DNA from: Pseudomonadota bacterium
GTDB taxonomy: Bacteria > Pseudomonadota > Gammaproteobacteria > Burkholderiales > Burkholderiaceae_B
Length of the DNA: 64,000 nucleotides
Assembly: GCA_023389155.1 (NCBI GenBank)
Contig: JAEWEV010000019.1
Coordinates: forward strand, 80,766-144,765
Direction of reading: 5' to 3'
The notes under the pieces are model-generated. The model was not told the origin of the DNA and searched no databases. It saw nothing but the letters and a program-made list of their open reading frames with translations. Position numbers and translations under genes: made by a program. Shown in pieces: positions 17,754 to 27,485 of the stretch. Every line of letters starts with the position of its first letter. Position 1 is the stretch's first letter.

Positions 17754-19850
17754 TCAGGCCAGAGTACGAACCTTCGGTTCCCGATCCCACTGGCGCGTTT
17801 TTGCCAGCTTGATAAACGCCTTGATGTCTTCCGGCGCCACCACCCCTGCATCGGGCTTGATACCGGCCGCCTCCAGGATCTTGTGGGTTCCCTTGCAGGC
17901 AGCAATCGCTTTCAGATGTCCGAAAGCATCCCTGAACCAGTCAACCGCCGCCGCTTCGTTTGCCAGTTTTTCGGCTTCGGCCATCGGCAAAATGCTGACA
18001 ACACCATCAAACACGATCGACGGCGTCCCGGCAAGCTGTCCATCAGCAGTGACATACGTTCCATTCTTGAGTGTCACACCGCGCTTCTGGGCTACGAGCT
18101 TGACTGCAGCACCGGCCTTGTCCAATGCGCTTTTCATCGCATCGATACTTTCATTGTTCGAGCCGTCCGCAATCAATATACCGATAGTGCGACCTTCCAG
18201 CGTATTTTTCATCCGATCAATAAGACGCAATGCAGGTGACAGTTCCAGGTCCTGCACGGGTACCGGCGGCTTGACGGCAGCCGGCAGCGATTTGAGCCCC
18301 AGTCCATCGGCGACGCGTTTGGCGAGCGTCTCGTCCACCACGCGCAACTGACTTACCACCGCGAGGCGTACATGCTCGGTCTCGACTTTTGAGAGTTCAA
18401 AGACAAGTGCGGATGCCAGATGCGCCTGTTCGACGGCAGACTGGCTGCGATAGAACATTCTGGCCTGACTGTAGTGATCGGCAAAGCTTTCGGCACGAAT
18501 ACGGGATTTTGTCCCTTCCGCCTGTACTGCAATACTGTGAAAGCCGGTTTTGAGACTCGCCCGTGATGCCTCAGGCTCCAGACTTTGCGGATCATAATTC
18601 GTTCGCCCCTTGGGCACCTGCATCTGCATATGTCCATCACGCTGGTTATTGTGGAACGGACACTTGGGTGCATTGACGGGAATCTGGGCAAAGTTGGGTC
18701 CGCCCAAACGTGATAATTGCGTATCCAGATAGGAAAACAGGCGACCCTGCAGCAACGGATCGTCCGAAAAATCGATTCCGGGCACAATATTTGCAGGACA
18801 GAACGCAACCTGCTCGGTTTCGGCAAAGAAATTGTCCGGCCAGCGATTGAGAACCATCCGACCGATAATTTTGAGCGGCACCAGTTCTTCAGGAATCAGC
18901 TTGGTGGAATCAAGATGGTCAAACGGGAACGTGTCGGCTTCTTCTTCTGTAAAGAGCTGCACGCCCAGTTCCCACTCTGGAAAGTCGCCATTCTGAATAG
19001 CTTCAAAAAAATCCCGGCGATGAAAATCCGGATCAGCACCCGCCAGCTTGACGGCCTCGTCCCAGACGGTTGATTGAAGGCCCAGCTTCGGGCGCCAGTG
19101 AAATTTCACAAATGTGCTTTTTCCTTCTTTGTTTACCAGGCGGAAACTGTGGATACCGAAACCTTCAATCATGCGCAGGGAACGTGGAATGGCACGATCG
19201 CTCATGGCCCACATGATCATATGCATAGACTCCGGCATCAGCGAAATAAAGTCCCAGAAATTGTCGTGGGCACTCGCCGCTTGCGGAAAGCCGCGATCCG
19301 GCTCCATTTTTACCGCATGAACCAGATCGGGAAATTTCATCGCATCCTGAATAAAGAACACAGGAATGTTGTTGCCGACCAGATCCCAGTTACCTTCCTT
19401 GGTATAGAATTTCACGGCAAATCCGCGGACATCACGTGGCGTATCCACCGAGCCACTGCCGCCGGCTACGGTGGAGAAGCGACAGAATACCGGGGTCTGC
19501 ACATTCTTCTCTGTCAGGATTTTAGCGGTGGTATATTTGGACAGCGACTGGGTCAACTCAAAAAACCCGTGTGCGCCAGTACCACGTGCATGCACGATCC
19601 GTTCAGGAATACGTTCGTGATCGAAATGCGTAATCTTTTCCCGGAGAATAAAATCTTCCAGCAGGGTCGGACCACGAGGGTTGGAACGTAGTGAGTTCTG
19701 GTTGTCGCTGATCGCCAGACCCTGTTGTGTTGTCATTACCGGATGACTGCCCCCAGCCTGCTGCTGCAGCTCCCCTGCATTTCCTTTTTCGTCTTTAGGT
19801 CCCTTTGCTGGACGGGAAACCGATTTTTTCGAATTTGATTTCATTAGCAT
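17754..19850 (-). CDS. katE: Large-subunit monofunctional haem catalase (HPII type)
   Basis: Cytoplasmic catalase that disproportionates hydrogen peroxide. At 698 residues it belongs to the large-subunit clade with a C-terminal flavodoxin/DJ-1-like domain (from about 550, GRTIGILIADGSNNESIDAM). The active-site histidine is in RIVHARGTGAHGFFEL, the asparagine in LVGNNIPVFFIQDAMKFPD, and the haem-ligand tyrosine in RLFSYLDTQLSRLG. The lysine-rich N-terminus resembles other KatE proteins. It is transcribed alone. No OxyR gene is nearby; expression may depend on growth phase as in other katE genes. Confidence 0.96.
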   Translation of the reverse strand: MLMKSNSKKSVSRPAKGPKDEKGNAGELQQQAGGSHPVMTTQQGLAISDNQNSLRSNPRGPTLLEDFILREKITHFDHERIPERIVHARGTGAHGFFELTQSLSKYTTAKILTEKNVQTPVFCRFSTVAGGSGSVDTPRDVRGFAVKFYTKEGNWDLVGNNIPVFFIQDAMKFPDLVHAVKMEPDRGFPQAASAHDNFWDFISLMPESMHMIMWAMSDRAIPRSLRMIEGFGIHSFRLVNKEGKSTFVKFHWRPKLGLQSTVWDEAVKLAGADPDFHRRDFFEAIQNGDFPEWELGVQLFTEEEADTFPFDHLDSTKLIPEELVPLKIIGRMVLNRWPDNFFAETEQVAFCPANIVPGIDFSDDPLLQGRLFSYLDTQLSRLGGPNFAQIPVNAPKCPFHNNQRDGHMQMQVPKGRTNYDPQSLEPEASRASLKTGFHSIAVQAEGTKSRIRAESFADHYSQARMFYRSQSAVEQAHLASALVFELSKVETEHVRLAVVSQLRVVDETLAKRVADGLGLKSLPAAVKPPVPVQDLELSPALRLIDRMKNTLEGRTIGILIADGSNNESIDAMKSALDKAGAAVKLVAQKRGVTLKNGTYVTADGQLAGTPSIVFDGVVSILPMAEAEKLANEAAAVDWFRDAFGHLKAIAACKGTHKILEAAGIKPDAGVVAPEDIKAFIKLAKTRQWDREPKVRTLA

Positions 19851-20220
19851 CTCCTTAATACCGGACTTGAATAATGTTCAGTTGAACGGAATACGGGATG
19901 ACAGAGAACCTTGCGACATATCGAAAGCCACGCAATTGCCAGACAATCGTCGCCTGGCTCGCAAGCCCCTCACCTCGCGTGAAGTTGGAACTTCGGCACA
20001 TTCAGTATGCCATATTCCTTCTGTGCTAGCGCACTAGTATCGGGATGCGAAAGTAACCAGACCTTTCCTGGCGTGCCAATTCCTGGCTCATATCAGCCGG
20101 CACGTCAGCGTGCATGCCAATTGCTATATCAAACTCCAGCGTTTGCGTATCTCGGGGAAAGAAAAGGGGCAACAAGGCAAGCAAATTGGTAGCGCAAACA
20201 CAGACAGATGGAAGAATAAG
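19851..20220. other. Gene-free gap upstream of catalase
   Basis: About 370 bases between the catalase start and the terminator of the ABC operon. I find no ORF with family similarity and no RNA-like structure. It should contain the katE promoter, but I cannot place it with confidence. Confidence 0.5.
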
Positions 20221-20259
20221 AAAAATCAAGATAATGCCTGGCAACTGGCATTATCTTGA
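20221..20259 (-). terminator. Intrinsic terminator of the uronate/ABC operon
   Basis: A perfect 13-bp inverted repeat, TCAAGATAATGCC at 20226-20238 and GGCATTATCTTGA at 20247-20259, with an eight-base loop. Read leftward it is followed by five T. It lies about 70 bases after the stop of the binding-protein gene at 20328, so it should end the leftward operon. There is no T-run on the other strand. Confidence 0.85.
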
Positions 20260-20327
20260 CATGTCGAGTTGCATTTTATCTGGCACTTACCGCCAGGATT
20301 TCTGAAGTGACTCCTCGGCAGTGGGCC

Positions 20328-21125
20328 TCAGGATGATTGATTAACTACTTTTTCGGAAAGATCATTACCGTGATATTTCTTGTAAATGGCGTTCAGTTTG
20401 CCATTTTTCAGATTTTCCAGAATCCATTTGTCGAGCCATGCCTTGAGTTCAGGATTGTTCTTCGGCATGGCTATGCCCAGCATGAACTCGCTCTGTACAA
20501 ACTTGATTTCAAATGGCGCTTTTGTCTGTTTTTTGTTGATTTCAGCAACAATGGGCCATTGGGAAGATACAGCCTGCACCTGGCCTGAAACGCCTGCAGT
20601 TACCAGGGTGGCATCATCTTCGAAGCGACGAATATTGGCGTCTTTTGAATTCTTGGTAACATCGGCATCGTTCACCGTCGCGCGCGTCACGCCCAGGCGA
20701 ATCCCTTTAAGATCGGCATAATCCTTGATCTGCAAGTCCTTGGGCGCCGCAACGATTGTCTGCAGAGAGGCATACGGTACTGTGAAATCAACCACCCTGG
20801 CACGCTCAGGGGTGATCGACAGACTCGATACCGTCAGATCTGCCTTGCCTGTCTGAATACTGGGCACCCGCGCCGCATTGGTAATCTGTATGAGATCCAG
20901 TTTTACACCCAGGTCCTGGGCCAGCAATTTAGCCGTGTCCACATCTGAACCTTCTGGTTCCATGTTGGCATTGGCATAACTGAACATGGGTACGCCCATT
21001 GCAACTGCAATCCGAATCGTGCCATTCTGTTTAATCGTATCCAGCGAGTCAGCATGGCTTGCCGCACATACGCCCATTAAGCCCAATCCAAGGCCAGCCA
21101 GTTTCAAAGTCCGTATTAATTTCAT
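20328..21125 (-). CDS. ABC transporter periplasmic binding protein, amino acid type (family 3)
   Basis: A protein of about 265 residues with a signal peptide ending at ASHA-DSLDT. Blocks are NGTIRIAVAMGVPMFSYAN, PEGSDVDTAKLLAQDLG, AARVPSIQTGKADLTVSSLSITPERARVVDFTVPY. The ATG at 21125 has AGGTGG upstream; a GTG at 21137 is possible. It is the last gene of a leftward unit with an ATPase, two permeases and, upstream, a uronate-dehydrogenase-like enzyme. The binding pocket is of the amino acid class, but acid-sugar-like ligands are possible. Confidence 0.92.
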   Translation of the reverse strand: MKLIRTLKLAGLGLGLMGVCAASHADSLDTIKQNGTIRIAVAMGVPMFSYANANMEPEGSDVDTAKLLAQDLGVKLDLIQITNAARVPSIQTGKADLTVSSLSITPERARVVDFTVPYASLQTIVAAPKDLQIKDYADLKGIRLGVTRATVNDADVTKNSKDANIRRFEDDATLVTAGVSGQVQAVSSQWPIVAEINKKQTKAPFEIKFVQSEFMLGIAMPKNNPELKAWLDKWILENLKNGKLNAIYKKYHGNDLSEKVVNQSS

Positions 21126-21182
21126 TTGTCGTTCCACCTTTATAAAATATGATTTTGTAATAAGAAACCTGGGGTCGGATGC

Positions 21183-21911
21183 CTACAGACCTACACCCAC
21201 GAACTCCTGCAGCTCCCGGGTTTGCGGATGATCCAGTATTTCCGGTCCGCCGGTTTCCCATACCAGGCCCTGATACATATAAATCACCTTGTCGGCGATA
21301 CGCCGGGCAAAGGCCATTTCATGCGTGACAAGCACCATGGTCATTCCGCCTTTTGCCAGATCCTCGATGACCCTGAGCACTTCACCTGTCAATTGCGGAT
21401 CAAGTGCAGAGGTGACTTCGTCAAAAAGCATCACCCGCGGCTCCATCGCCAGCGAACGGGCGATCGCAACACGCTGTTGCTGACCACCGGAAAGCTGCTC
21501 CGGATAGCTGTCGGCCTTCTCGGCAAGCCCGACTTTTGCAAGTACGTATTGCGCGCGGTTAAGGCAATCTTCCTTCGACAGTTTGCGCACGTGCTTCAAC
21601 GCGAGCACGATATTCTGCTGCACTGTCAAATGAGGAAAGAGGTTGTAGCTTTGAAAGACGATCCCGACATCCTTTCGCAACTCTCGCAAGTTGACGCTTC
21701 CGGTGCCTATCTCGTGGCCGCAAACGGAGATGGTTCCGCTATTGATGGTCTCCAGATGATCCATGCAGCGCAGAGCAGTACTTTTTCCTGATCCGCTCTG
21801 GCCAATAATGGCCACGACCTCTCCCCGATTGATTTCAAAAGACACGCCTTTGAGAACTTCATTGTCTCCAAAGCGCTTGTGTATATCTCGGACGTTAACG
21901 ATTGCCGACAT
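21183..21911 (-). CDS. ABC transporter ATP-binding protein, amino acid type
   Basis: A 242-residue ATPase. Walker A is GQSGSGKST, the signature LSGGQQQR, Walker B VMLFDEVTSALDPQ and the switch LVTHE. DEV in place of the more common DEP is a minor but well-known variant in this family. Its start overlaps the end of the upstream permease by 17 bases, indicating coupled translation. Confidence 0.94.
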   Translation of the reverse strand: MSAIVNVRDIHKRFGDNEVLKGVSFEINRGEVVAIIGQSGSGKSTALRCMDHLETINSGTISVCGHEIGTGSVNLRELRKDVGIVFQSYNLFPHLTVQQNIVLALKHVRKLSKEDCLNRAQYVLAKVGLAEKADSYPEQLSGGQQQRVAIARSLAMEPRVMLFDEVTSALDPQLTGEVLRVIEDLAKGGMTMVLVTHEMAFARRIADKVIYMYQGLVWETGGPEILDHPQTRELQEFVGVGL

Positions 21912-22545
21912 TCAGCTTTCTCTCCATCGCCCGGCTCCAAAGTGACAATGGGTAGCAGAGCATAAAATAAAAGGCACCGACCAGCACAAAGACCAGGAAC
22001 GGCTGGAACAGCGAGTTGTTGATAATCTGTCCGGCGCGCGTCAGTTCCACAAAACCCACGACCGAAGCCAGGGAGGTAAGCTTGATGACTTGCACCAGAT
22101 AACCGACAGATGGAGGTAGTGACATGCGCAGTGCCTGGGGAATGATGACCAGGATCAGCGACTGCCATCGTGACAACCCAAGGCATTCTGATGCCTCCCA
22201 TTGGGTTTTCTCGATCGCCTGCACGCTGCCTCGCCAGATCTCTCCAAGGAAGGCACTGACATGAATTGTCAAGGCAATGGCTGAAGCCACCAGCGGTGCA
22301 ACGTTGATACCAAAAATTCCCACGCCAAAATAAACAATGAAGAGCAATACCAGCAACGGTATCCCCTGGATGATTTGTATATAAGCCGAGGTGAGCATCC
22401 TTAGTGGCTTGTAAACGGAGACCCGAGCCAGCATGACGCCAAATCCTGCCAGCGACCCAAACACAAATGAAATGGCGGACAGGACCAGCGTCCACCCGAC
22501 ACCCTTGATCAGATACATCAGCTGCACTGTGGAAAAGGAATCCAT
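21895..22545 (-). CDS. ABC transporter permease, amino acid type
   Basis: A 216-residue HisM-type permease with several membrane helices and the coupling loop EKTQWEASECLGLSRWQSLI. IQIIQGIPLLVLLFIVYFG is the typical second-helix region. It starts three bases after the stop of the other permease and overlaps the ATPase gene by 17 bases. Confidence 0.93.
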   Translation of the reverse strand: MDSFSTVQLMYLIKGVGWTLVLSAISFVFGSLAGFGVMLARVSVYKPLRMLTSAYIQIIQGIPLLVLLFIVYFGVGIFGINVAPLVASAIALTIHVSAFLGEIWRGSVQAIEKTQWEASECLGLSRWQSLILVIIPQALRMSLPPSVGYLVQVIKLTSLASVVGFVELTRAGQIINNSLFQPFLVFVLVGAFYFMLCYPLSLWSRAMERKLNVGNR

Positions 22546-22548
22546 CGC

Positions 22549-23316
22549 TTATCCTCTTACGGTTGCGGCGTGCACGTTTTGCGACTCCGTTTTCTTGCGA
22601 CGCTCAGCGCCATGCGTTGCCAGGGATGCCCTGCGCTGAGCCCGGGCGATCACCCGCTTGCGGCGAAACAGCACCTGCTCTGCGAGCCAGAAAAGCATCC
22701 GTAATATCACGGCCAGCAGCAGATAAAGCGCCGCGACAACAATGTACGACTCCAGCGAAAGAAACGTCTCTGACTGCACATTGTTCGCCACGGCAGTCAG
22801 CTCCTCAGTGGAAATCTGCGAGGTAATGGACGACATGAGCATCATCAGGATGAACTGGCTGGTAATGGAGGGATAGACCTTCTCGAAGGCAGGCAGCATA
22901 ATGACATGCCAATAGATGCGGGGTCTGGATAACCCAAGGCACTCGGCTGCCTCAATCTGCCCGCGTGGGATAGCATCCATCCCTGCACGAATGATCTCGG
23001 ACGAATAGGCGCCTACATTAATAACCATTGCAATGACGGCGGCGACTGCAGCCGGCATTTGAAAACCGATGCTGGACAGACCGAAATAAAAAATGAATAT
23101 TTGAACCAGGAACGGAGTATTCCGTATAGTCTCTACATAGATTGCGCAGAGCCGGTTGAGCAAGCGGTAACGGCTGCGACTGCCAATCGAGCAAAAGATG
23201 CCGATAATCAGGCCAAACACCGTCGAAGCCAGCGTGAGCTCCAGCGTTAAAACAGCGCCGCTCAGAAAGGTGTTCCAGTAAGGAAGCAGACCCGCGAAAT
23301 TGAAATCGTACTGCAC
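22549..23316 (-). CDS. ABC transporter permease, amino acid type, with basic C-terminal tail
   Basis: A 255-residue permease and partner of the gene at 21895. ETIRNTPFLVQIFIFYFG and the coupling loop RGQIEAAECLGLSRPRIY are typical. Start is GTG with AGGAG six bases upstream. After the last membrane segment it has a tail of about 35 residues rich in Arg and Lys (FRRKRVIARAQRRASL onward), longer than usual for the family. Confidence 0.92.
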   Translation of the reverse strand: MQYDFNFAGLLPYWNTFLSGAVLTLELTLASTVFGLIIGIFCSIGSRSRYRLLNRLCAIYVETIRNTPFLVQIFIFYFGLSSIGFQMPAAVAAVIAMVINVGAYSSEIIRAGMDAIPRGQIEAAECLGLSRPRIYWHVIMLPAFEKVYPSITSQFILMMLMSSITSQISTEELTAVANNVQSETFLSLESYIVVAALYLLLAVILRMLFWLAEQVLFRRKRVIARAQRRASLATHGAERRKKTESQNVHAATVRG

Positions 23317-23369
23317 TTATATCTCCTATCCAGGATGGCCGGTTTTATATAATCTGGCAGTCATATCAA

Positions 23370-24185
23370 TTACTCGAAGGGACCCTGTGCGGTAAAACTT
23401 CCGCCCTGGTAAACGGCGACCGGATCGTCAGCTGCAGGCACTGGTTGCTGTTCCACCTGTTCCCGGAAAATTTCAGATGTGTCTTGCGGGACGAACCCAA
23501 GATGGGAGGCAAGCCGATTATCCCACCAGACGTTTTTGTTGTCCGACATCCCATAGACGATTGTGTGTCCCACATCTGGCGTCACCAGACCGCGACGGAT
23601 CAGTTCCGTCAGATCGCGATAGCTGATCCAGGTATGCATCATGCGACGGTCCTTCGCTACGGGAAATGACGATCCGATACGAATACTGACGGTTTCAATT
23701 CCATAACGATCGAAATAAAAGTTGGCCATTTCTTCACCATAGGCCTTAGACAAACCGTAGTATCCATCAGGTCTGCGTGGTACGCTCGCGTCGATGACTT
23801 CGTCCTGTTTATAGAATCCAATGGCGTGATTCGAACTGGCAAATATCACTCTCGTGACGCCATGTCGCCTGGCGCCTTCGTATATATGGAATATCCCCTT
23901 GATATTGGCTTCCAAGATTTCTTCGAACGGGCGCTCTACCGATACGCCTCCCATATGCACAATGGCATCACAATCGGCAACCAGTTGATCCACCGCACCC
24001 TTATCCGCTAGATCGCACCGGACCCATTCCTCAGTCGTCTGTATTTCGGGATTATCGGCAGGTTCTATAATGTCCGACAACCTCAGAACTTGAGTATAGG
24101 GTTTGAGGGTCTGACGCAGAACGCCTCCCAGCCCGCCGGCGGCGCCAGTCAGCAAAATACGTTTGAAAGGGGTTGTCTCTTGCAC
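23370..24185 (-). CDS. NAD-dependent epimerase/dehydratase, uronate dehydrogenase-like
   Basis: A short-chain/extended SDR protein of about 271 residues. The NAD loop is TGAAGGLGG, ASSNHAIGFY contains the catalytic serine area, and YYGLSKAYGE has the YxxxK pair. The motif set and size fit uronate dehydrogenase (Udh), which oxidises glucuronate or galacturonate to an aldarolactone. The start is unclear: a GTG at 24185 with GGA upstream or a GTG at 24200. It lies between an MFS gene and an ABC importer on the same strand. NAD-dependent oxidation of a uronate is inferred. Confidence 0.8.
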   Translation of the reverse strand: MQETTPFKRILLTGAAGGLGGVLRQTLKPYTQVLRLSDIIEPADNPEIQTTEEWVRCDLADKGAVDQLVADCDAIVHMGGVSVERPFEEILEANIKGIFHIYEGARRHGVTRVIFASSNHAIGFYKQDEVIDASVPRRPDGYYGLSKAYGEEMANFYFDRYGIETVSIRIGSSFPVAKDRRMMHTWISYRDLTELIRRGLVTPDVGHTIVYGMSDNKNVWWDNRLASHLGFVPQDTSEIFREQVEQQPVPAADDPVAVYQGGSFTAQGPFE

Positions 24186-24307
24186 GAAAAATCCAGCCAC
24201 GAAAGTAATATCGAAGTCTGCATTGTTGTATGTTATCTGACATCATGAAATTATCGTTTACCCTGAATTCCGTCACAAATGTGTTTCTAGTTTGCGCAGT
24301 CTCAGTG

Positions 24308-25555
24308 CTATTTCAATTGAAAATGCGGCCTCGCCCTGATCAGCAAAATAATTGATGCGATGGTCGGCACGAGTAACGACAGAAAGCCATAGCCGAAACC
24401 ACCGGTGATCTGAGATATCAGCCCTATCGCAGGCGGTCCCAGTACGACCCCCAGGTAGGTCACCGCCAATGTTGCCCCGGTTACTGACCCGGATTTCCCT
24501 TCCGGCGCACGTTTTGCCACTTCAGCCAGATAAACGCCGTTCCACCCGATCGCGGTTCCCCCAAAAATCGCAAAGATAAAAATAGTCCACCACTGGCTCG
24601 AACTGCCGTCAACATAAAAAACACCAATTGCCGACAGCAGCATCCCCACTGCCAATGCGATCAGCATGGACCAGGTGGAAAAAAAGTGGTCTGCGAGATA
24701 GCCCCATAGAATGCGGCCGATCACACCTGCTGCCTGCGACACTGACAGGAAAACCCCAGCCAGCACCAGTGAAGTGCCCACTTCATCATGAAGAAAGGTA
24801 ATGCCATATGTCATCAATGTCAGTTGACATACCGAAAAACAGAATGAACAAATGGCAAGTGTGCGTAGTACGGGGATTCGATAAATCATCCACATCGCAT
24901 CCACAAATTCATCCCTGAAGGACTTTCTGACACCTGATGCTGCCGGCTCCCAGGCTCTGGGAGCAAAAAGAGACACTGCCGCGCAAAAGAATAACACCGC
25001 ACAGATGATTCCCAGGGCACTTCGCCACCCAACCATATCTTGAAGCGTAGGCATAATCATGGCAGCAAGTACGCCACCAAGCGGAACGCCCGTCTGCTTG
25101 ATGGAAAAAATCAGGCTCAGACGATGCATCGGCGTGTTTTTGATGAGAATCTGCGAGCTGCAGGGCGTTACCGGACCGTAACCGAGACCTATCATGACCC
25201 CCGCAACTGTGAGGGTCAGTATCGAAGGGAAAAGGACAAAAAGCGTTACACCAATAGCGGAAGAAACAATGCACAGTGCGCTAAGCCTGATGGGGCCAAC
25301 CAGTGTAAGCATCGCACCAGCACTAAGACTGCTCACCATGGCTGACAGGTAAGCGACGGCGATATAGAATCCGATATAACTGGCAGGAACATTCAACTCG
25401 TCCGACAGAATCGGCGCCATGACCGGTGGCACCAGCAAAATCATCGACGCCAGCGCCTGGATCGTCAACGTGAGGATCAATACCAGCCAGCCCTGCATGC
25501 TACCCTTTTGACTCGCCAACGCTTCGGCTTCAATCGCGGTGGTCCGCTCATTCAT
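24308..25555 (-). CDS. MFS transporter
   Basis: A major facilitator protein of about 415 residues with 12 predicted membrane segments. The cytoplasmic loop after helix 2 (SAGAMLTLVGPIRLS) and the central charged loop around residue 205 are visible. The ATG at 25555 is chosen over an in-frame TTG at 25576. It leads the leftward unit with the uronate-dehydrogenase-like gene. A palindrome at 25647-25658 lies about 92 bases upstream of its start. Substrate may be a sugar acid, by context only. Confidence 0.88.
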   Translation of the reverse strand: MNERTTAIEAEALASQKGSMQGWLVLILTLTIQALASMILLVPPVMAPILSDELNVPASYIGFYIAVAYLSAMVSSLSAGAMLTLVGPIRLSALCIVSSAIGVTLFVLFPSILTLTVAGVMIGLGYGPVTPCSSQILIKNTPMHRLSLIFSIKQTGVPLGGVLAAMIMPTLQDMVGWRSALGIICAVLFFCAAVSLFAPRAWEPAASGVRKSFRDEFVDAMWMIYRIPVLRTLAICSFCFSVCQLTLMTYGITFLHDEVGTSLVLAGVFLSVSQAAGVIGRILWGYLADHFFSTWSMLIALAVGMLLSAIGVFYVDGSSSQWWTIFIFAIFGGTAIGWNGVYLAEVAKRAPEGKSGSVTGATLAVTYLGVVLGPPAIGLISQITGGFGYGFLSLLVPTIASIILLIRARPHFQLK

Positions 25556-25646
25556 TTTTGCGTTCCAGAAAATCAATATTATTATGCTTCAACACGCCAA
25601 TCCCTGTTGAATACAGAATAATAGGAATAGCGATCAGCCAGGCCCT

Positions 25647-25658
25647 ATTGTATACAAT
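25647..25658. promoter_or_regulatory. Palindrome ATTGTATACAAT, candidate GntR-type operator
   Basis: A perfect 12-bp palindrome in the gap between the MFS gene and the rightward MazG-like gene. Sequences of this form are typical operators for FadR-subfamily GntR regulators, which often control sugar acid catabolism. No GntR gene is in the window, so a distant regulator would be needed. The rest of the 441-base gap 25556-25996 shows no gene. Confidence 0.5.
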
Positions 25659-25996
25659 CCGTGAAATGACTCACGTCCATCCTGAATCTAATTATTAATT
25701 AAACCATTATATGTATGGGTCTTAAATCCCGATGTGTTGACTTTGCTGTGACGCCCAATCCCACAACCGAATCCATAACGGTACAATCAACGTTGCGCGG
25801 CTTCAAGTCCGAATTTTTTCCGCGAAATTTTCATCTGCACCGAGACAACATCCTGCACAGTAAAACGCTCCATTTCGTCATGGAAGATCACAATAGAACC
25901 GCGACGCGACTGATCACTTGCAGAGTATGCAAGTACACTACGCCGCTGTAAGCACTTTGACCCCTTTAGGACATTCAACTCAAACCGGATTGATTC

Positions 25997-26359
25997 ATGA
26001 AACCAACGCTCTCGACCATTCAGGAACAACTCGAAACCTTTGCTAAAGAACGAGACTGGGATCAATATCATTCGCCAAAGAATATCGCCATGGCGCTGTC
26101 GGTTGAAGCGGCTGAACTGCTGGAAATATTTCAATGGAAAACCGAGGCGGAATCGGCGGCACTAAATGAAAAGGATCGCGAGGCCGCCCGTCAGGAAATT
26201 GCAGATGTATTGCTTTATCTGCTGACCATCAGCCGCGTACTGAACATAGATATTCTGCAGGCAGCTACCGACAAGCTCCACTTGAATGCAAAGAAGTATC
26301 CGCTGGAAAAAAGCAGAGGCAACGCCCTGAAATATGACCAGTTTGACGAAAAAACCTGA
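25997..26359 (+). CDS. MazG-like nucleotide pyrophosphohydrolase
   Basis: A 120-residue protein of the all-alpha NTP pyrophosphatase superfamily (MazG-like, dCTPase/RS21-C6 type). The metal-binding pattern is split between ALSVEAAELLEIFQW and ARQEIADVLLYLL, with acidic residues at the usual places. It probably hydrolyses noncanonical or excess nucleoside triphosphates to the monophosphate. Its last 26 bases overlap the start of the kinase reading frame at 26334. Substrate unknown. Confidence 0.88.
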   Translation: MKPTLSTIQEQLETFAKERDWDQYHSPKNIAMALSVEAAELLEIFQWKTEAESAALNEKDREAARQEIADVLLYLLTISRVLNIDILQAATDKLHLNAKKYPLEKSRGNALKYDQFDEKT

Positions 26360-27261
26360 GCCGTTAACGGGAAGCGACTCGAAGAAAACCGGCTCCCAAC
26401 TTGGAAGCGGTTCTTTCACTTGCGCCAATCTGCCCGCCAACAATCTGACGCTATTTCGGCCCTGGCTGGATATGGAAGCTGGTACCACAGGGCAAGCCCT
26501 GGAAAACGCACAGCAGCCAACTGCTGACGGTTCGAATGGACGGCGCAGCTGCCGTGCTGAAAATCGCCAGTGACGCTCATGAGGTTCGTGGGGGCAAACT
26601 ACTGGCATGGTGGGAAGGTGATGGCGCGGCAAAAGTCTACGCCAGCAGTGCAAACGCGTTTGTCATTGAACGTGCAGAAGGCACACGTTCCCTGATGACC
26701 ATGGCCCTGCAGGGTTTTGATGATATGGCGAGCACTGTCGCCTGCAGTACCGTCAGCCGATTACATGCTCATAAGAGTCCTTCTGGGGAAACTCCCGAGC
26801 TGGTTTCATTGCAATCATGGTTTACGGAACTGACTGCGGTCAGCCATGACAGCCGAATACTACAAATCTGCGCCAATCAGGCAATCAAGCTGCTATCAGC
26901 CCAACAAGACATGACAGTGCTGCATGGCGATATTCACCACGATAATATTCTGGATTTCGCCGAACGCGGATGGCTTGCCATTGACCCAAAAGGACTTTAC
27001 GGTGAACGCGGGTATGATTACGCCAATCTGATTGTCAATCCCGACTTGCATACCGTGGCCAATCCCGCGCGATTTGATCGTCAGGTGCGCGTGGTATCGG
27101 AGCAAGCCGGGTTGAATAGCCAGCGCTTGCTGGCGTGGGTATTGGCCGTTTCCGGCTTATCTGCATTGTGGTTCATGCAGGACGGAGACATACAACACGC
27201 AAGCCAGGATCTTGCCGTAGCACGCATGGCTGCACAGTCACTTTCCATCAACCCCGACTGA
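26334..27261 (+). pseudogene. APH(6)/StrB-type aminoglycoside phosphotransferase-like kinase, frameshifted
   Basis: The C-terminal 241 residues from 26536 match the aminoglycoside 6-phosphotransferase (StrB-like) fold: LLAWWEGDGAAKV, the Brenner motif LHGDIHHDNILD and the metal loop WLAIDPKGLYGERGYDYAN. In the same frame, similarity continues upstream to about 26470 (WKLVPQGKPWKTHSSQLL), but no start codon is available before the TGA at 26446. The frame opening with ATG at 26334 supplies a plausible N-terminus ending LFRPWLD. Joining the two requires removing one base near 26465-26475. This may be a true frameshift, a sequencing error or programmed slippage. Many chromosomal members do not confer resistance. 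Confidence 0.65.
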
Positions 27262-27278
27262 ATCAGGCAAAGCCCCGC

Positions 27279-27485
27279 TTAGTCCAGCGTAAAACCTGCA
27301 TTGATGGTTACTTGCCAGTGGGCAACTTTGCCATCAACGACATGCCCTCTGGTTTCGGTAACGGTAAACCACTGAATGTTTCGTACGGTCTCGTTTGCTT
27401 TCGCAAGCGCGTTGCTCACCGCCTCTTCAATACTGGTCTTGGATGACCCAGTCAGCTCTATGTGTTTATAAATATGATCTGTCAT
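27279..27485 (-). CDS. Dodecin family flavin-binding protein
   Basis: A 68-residue dodecin, a small protein that forms a dodecamer storing flavin. The flavin-stacking tryptophan is in RNIQWFTVTETRGHVVDG and the end of the beta-sheet is WQVTINAGFTLD. The ATG at 27485 has AGGAG six bases upstream; the upstream extension has no family similarity. It stands alone, 18 bases after the convergent kinase reading frame. Confidence 0.9.
   Translation of the reverse strand: MTDHIYKHIELTGSSKTSIEEAVSNALAKANETVRNIQWFTVTETRGHVVDGKVAHWQVTINAGFTLD

Noticed and set aside
26536..27261. Intact kinase starting at ATG 26536
   Set aside because: Family similarity continues in frame well upstream of this ATG, so the start would remove a conserved segment.
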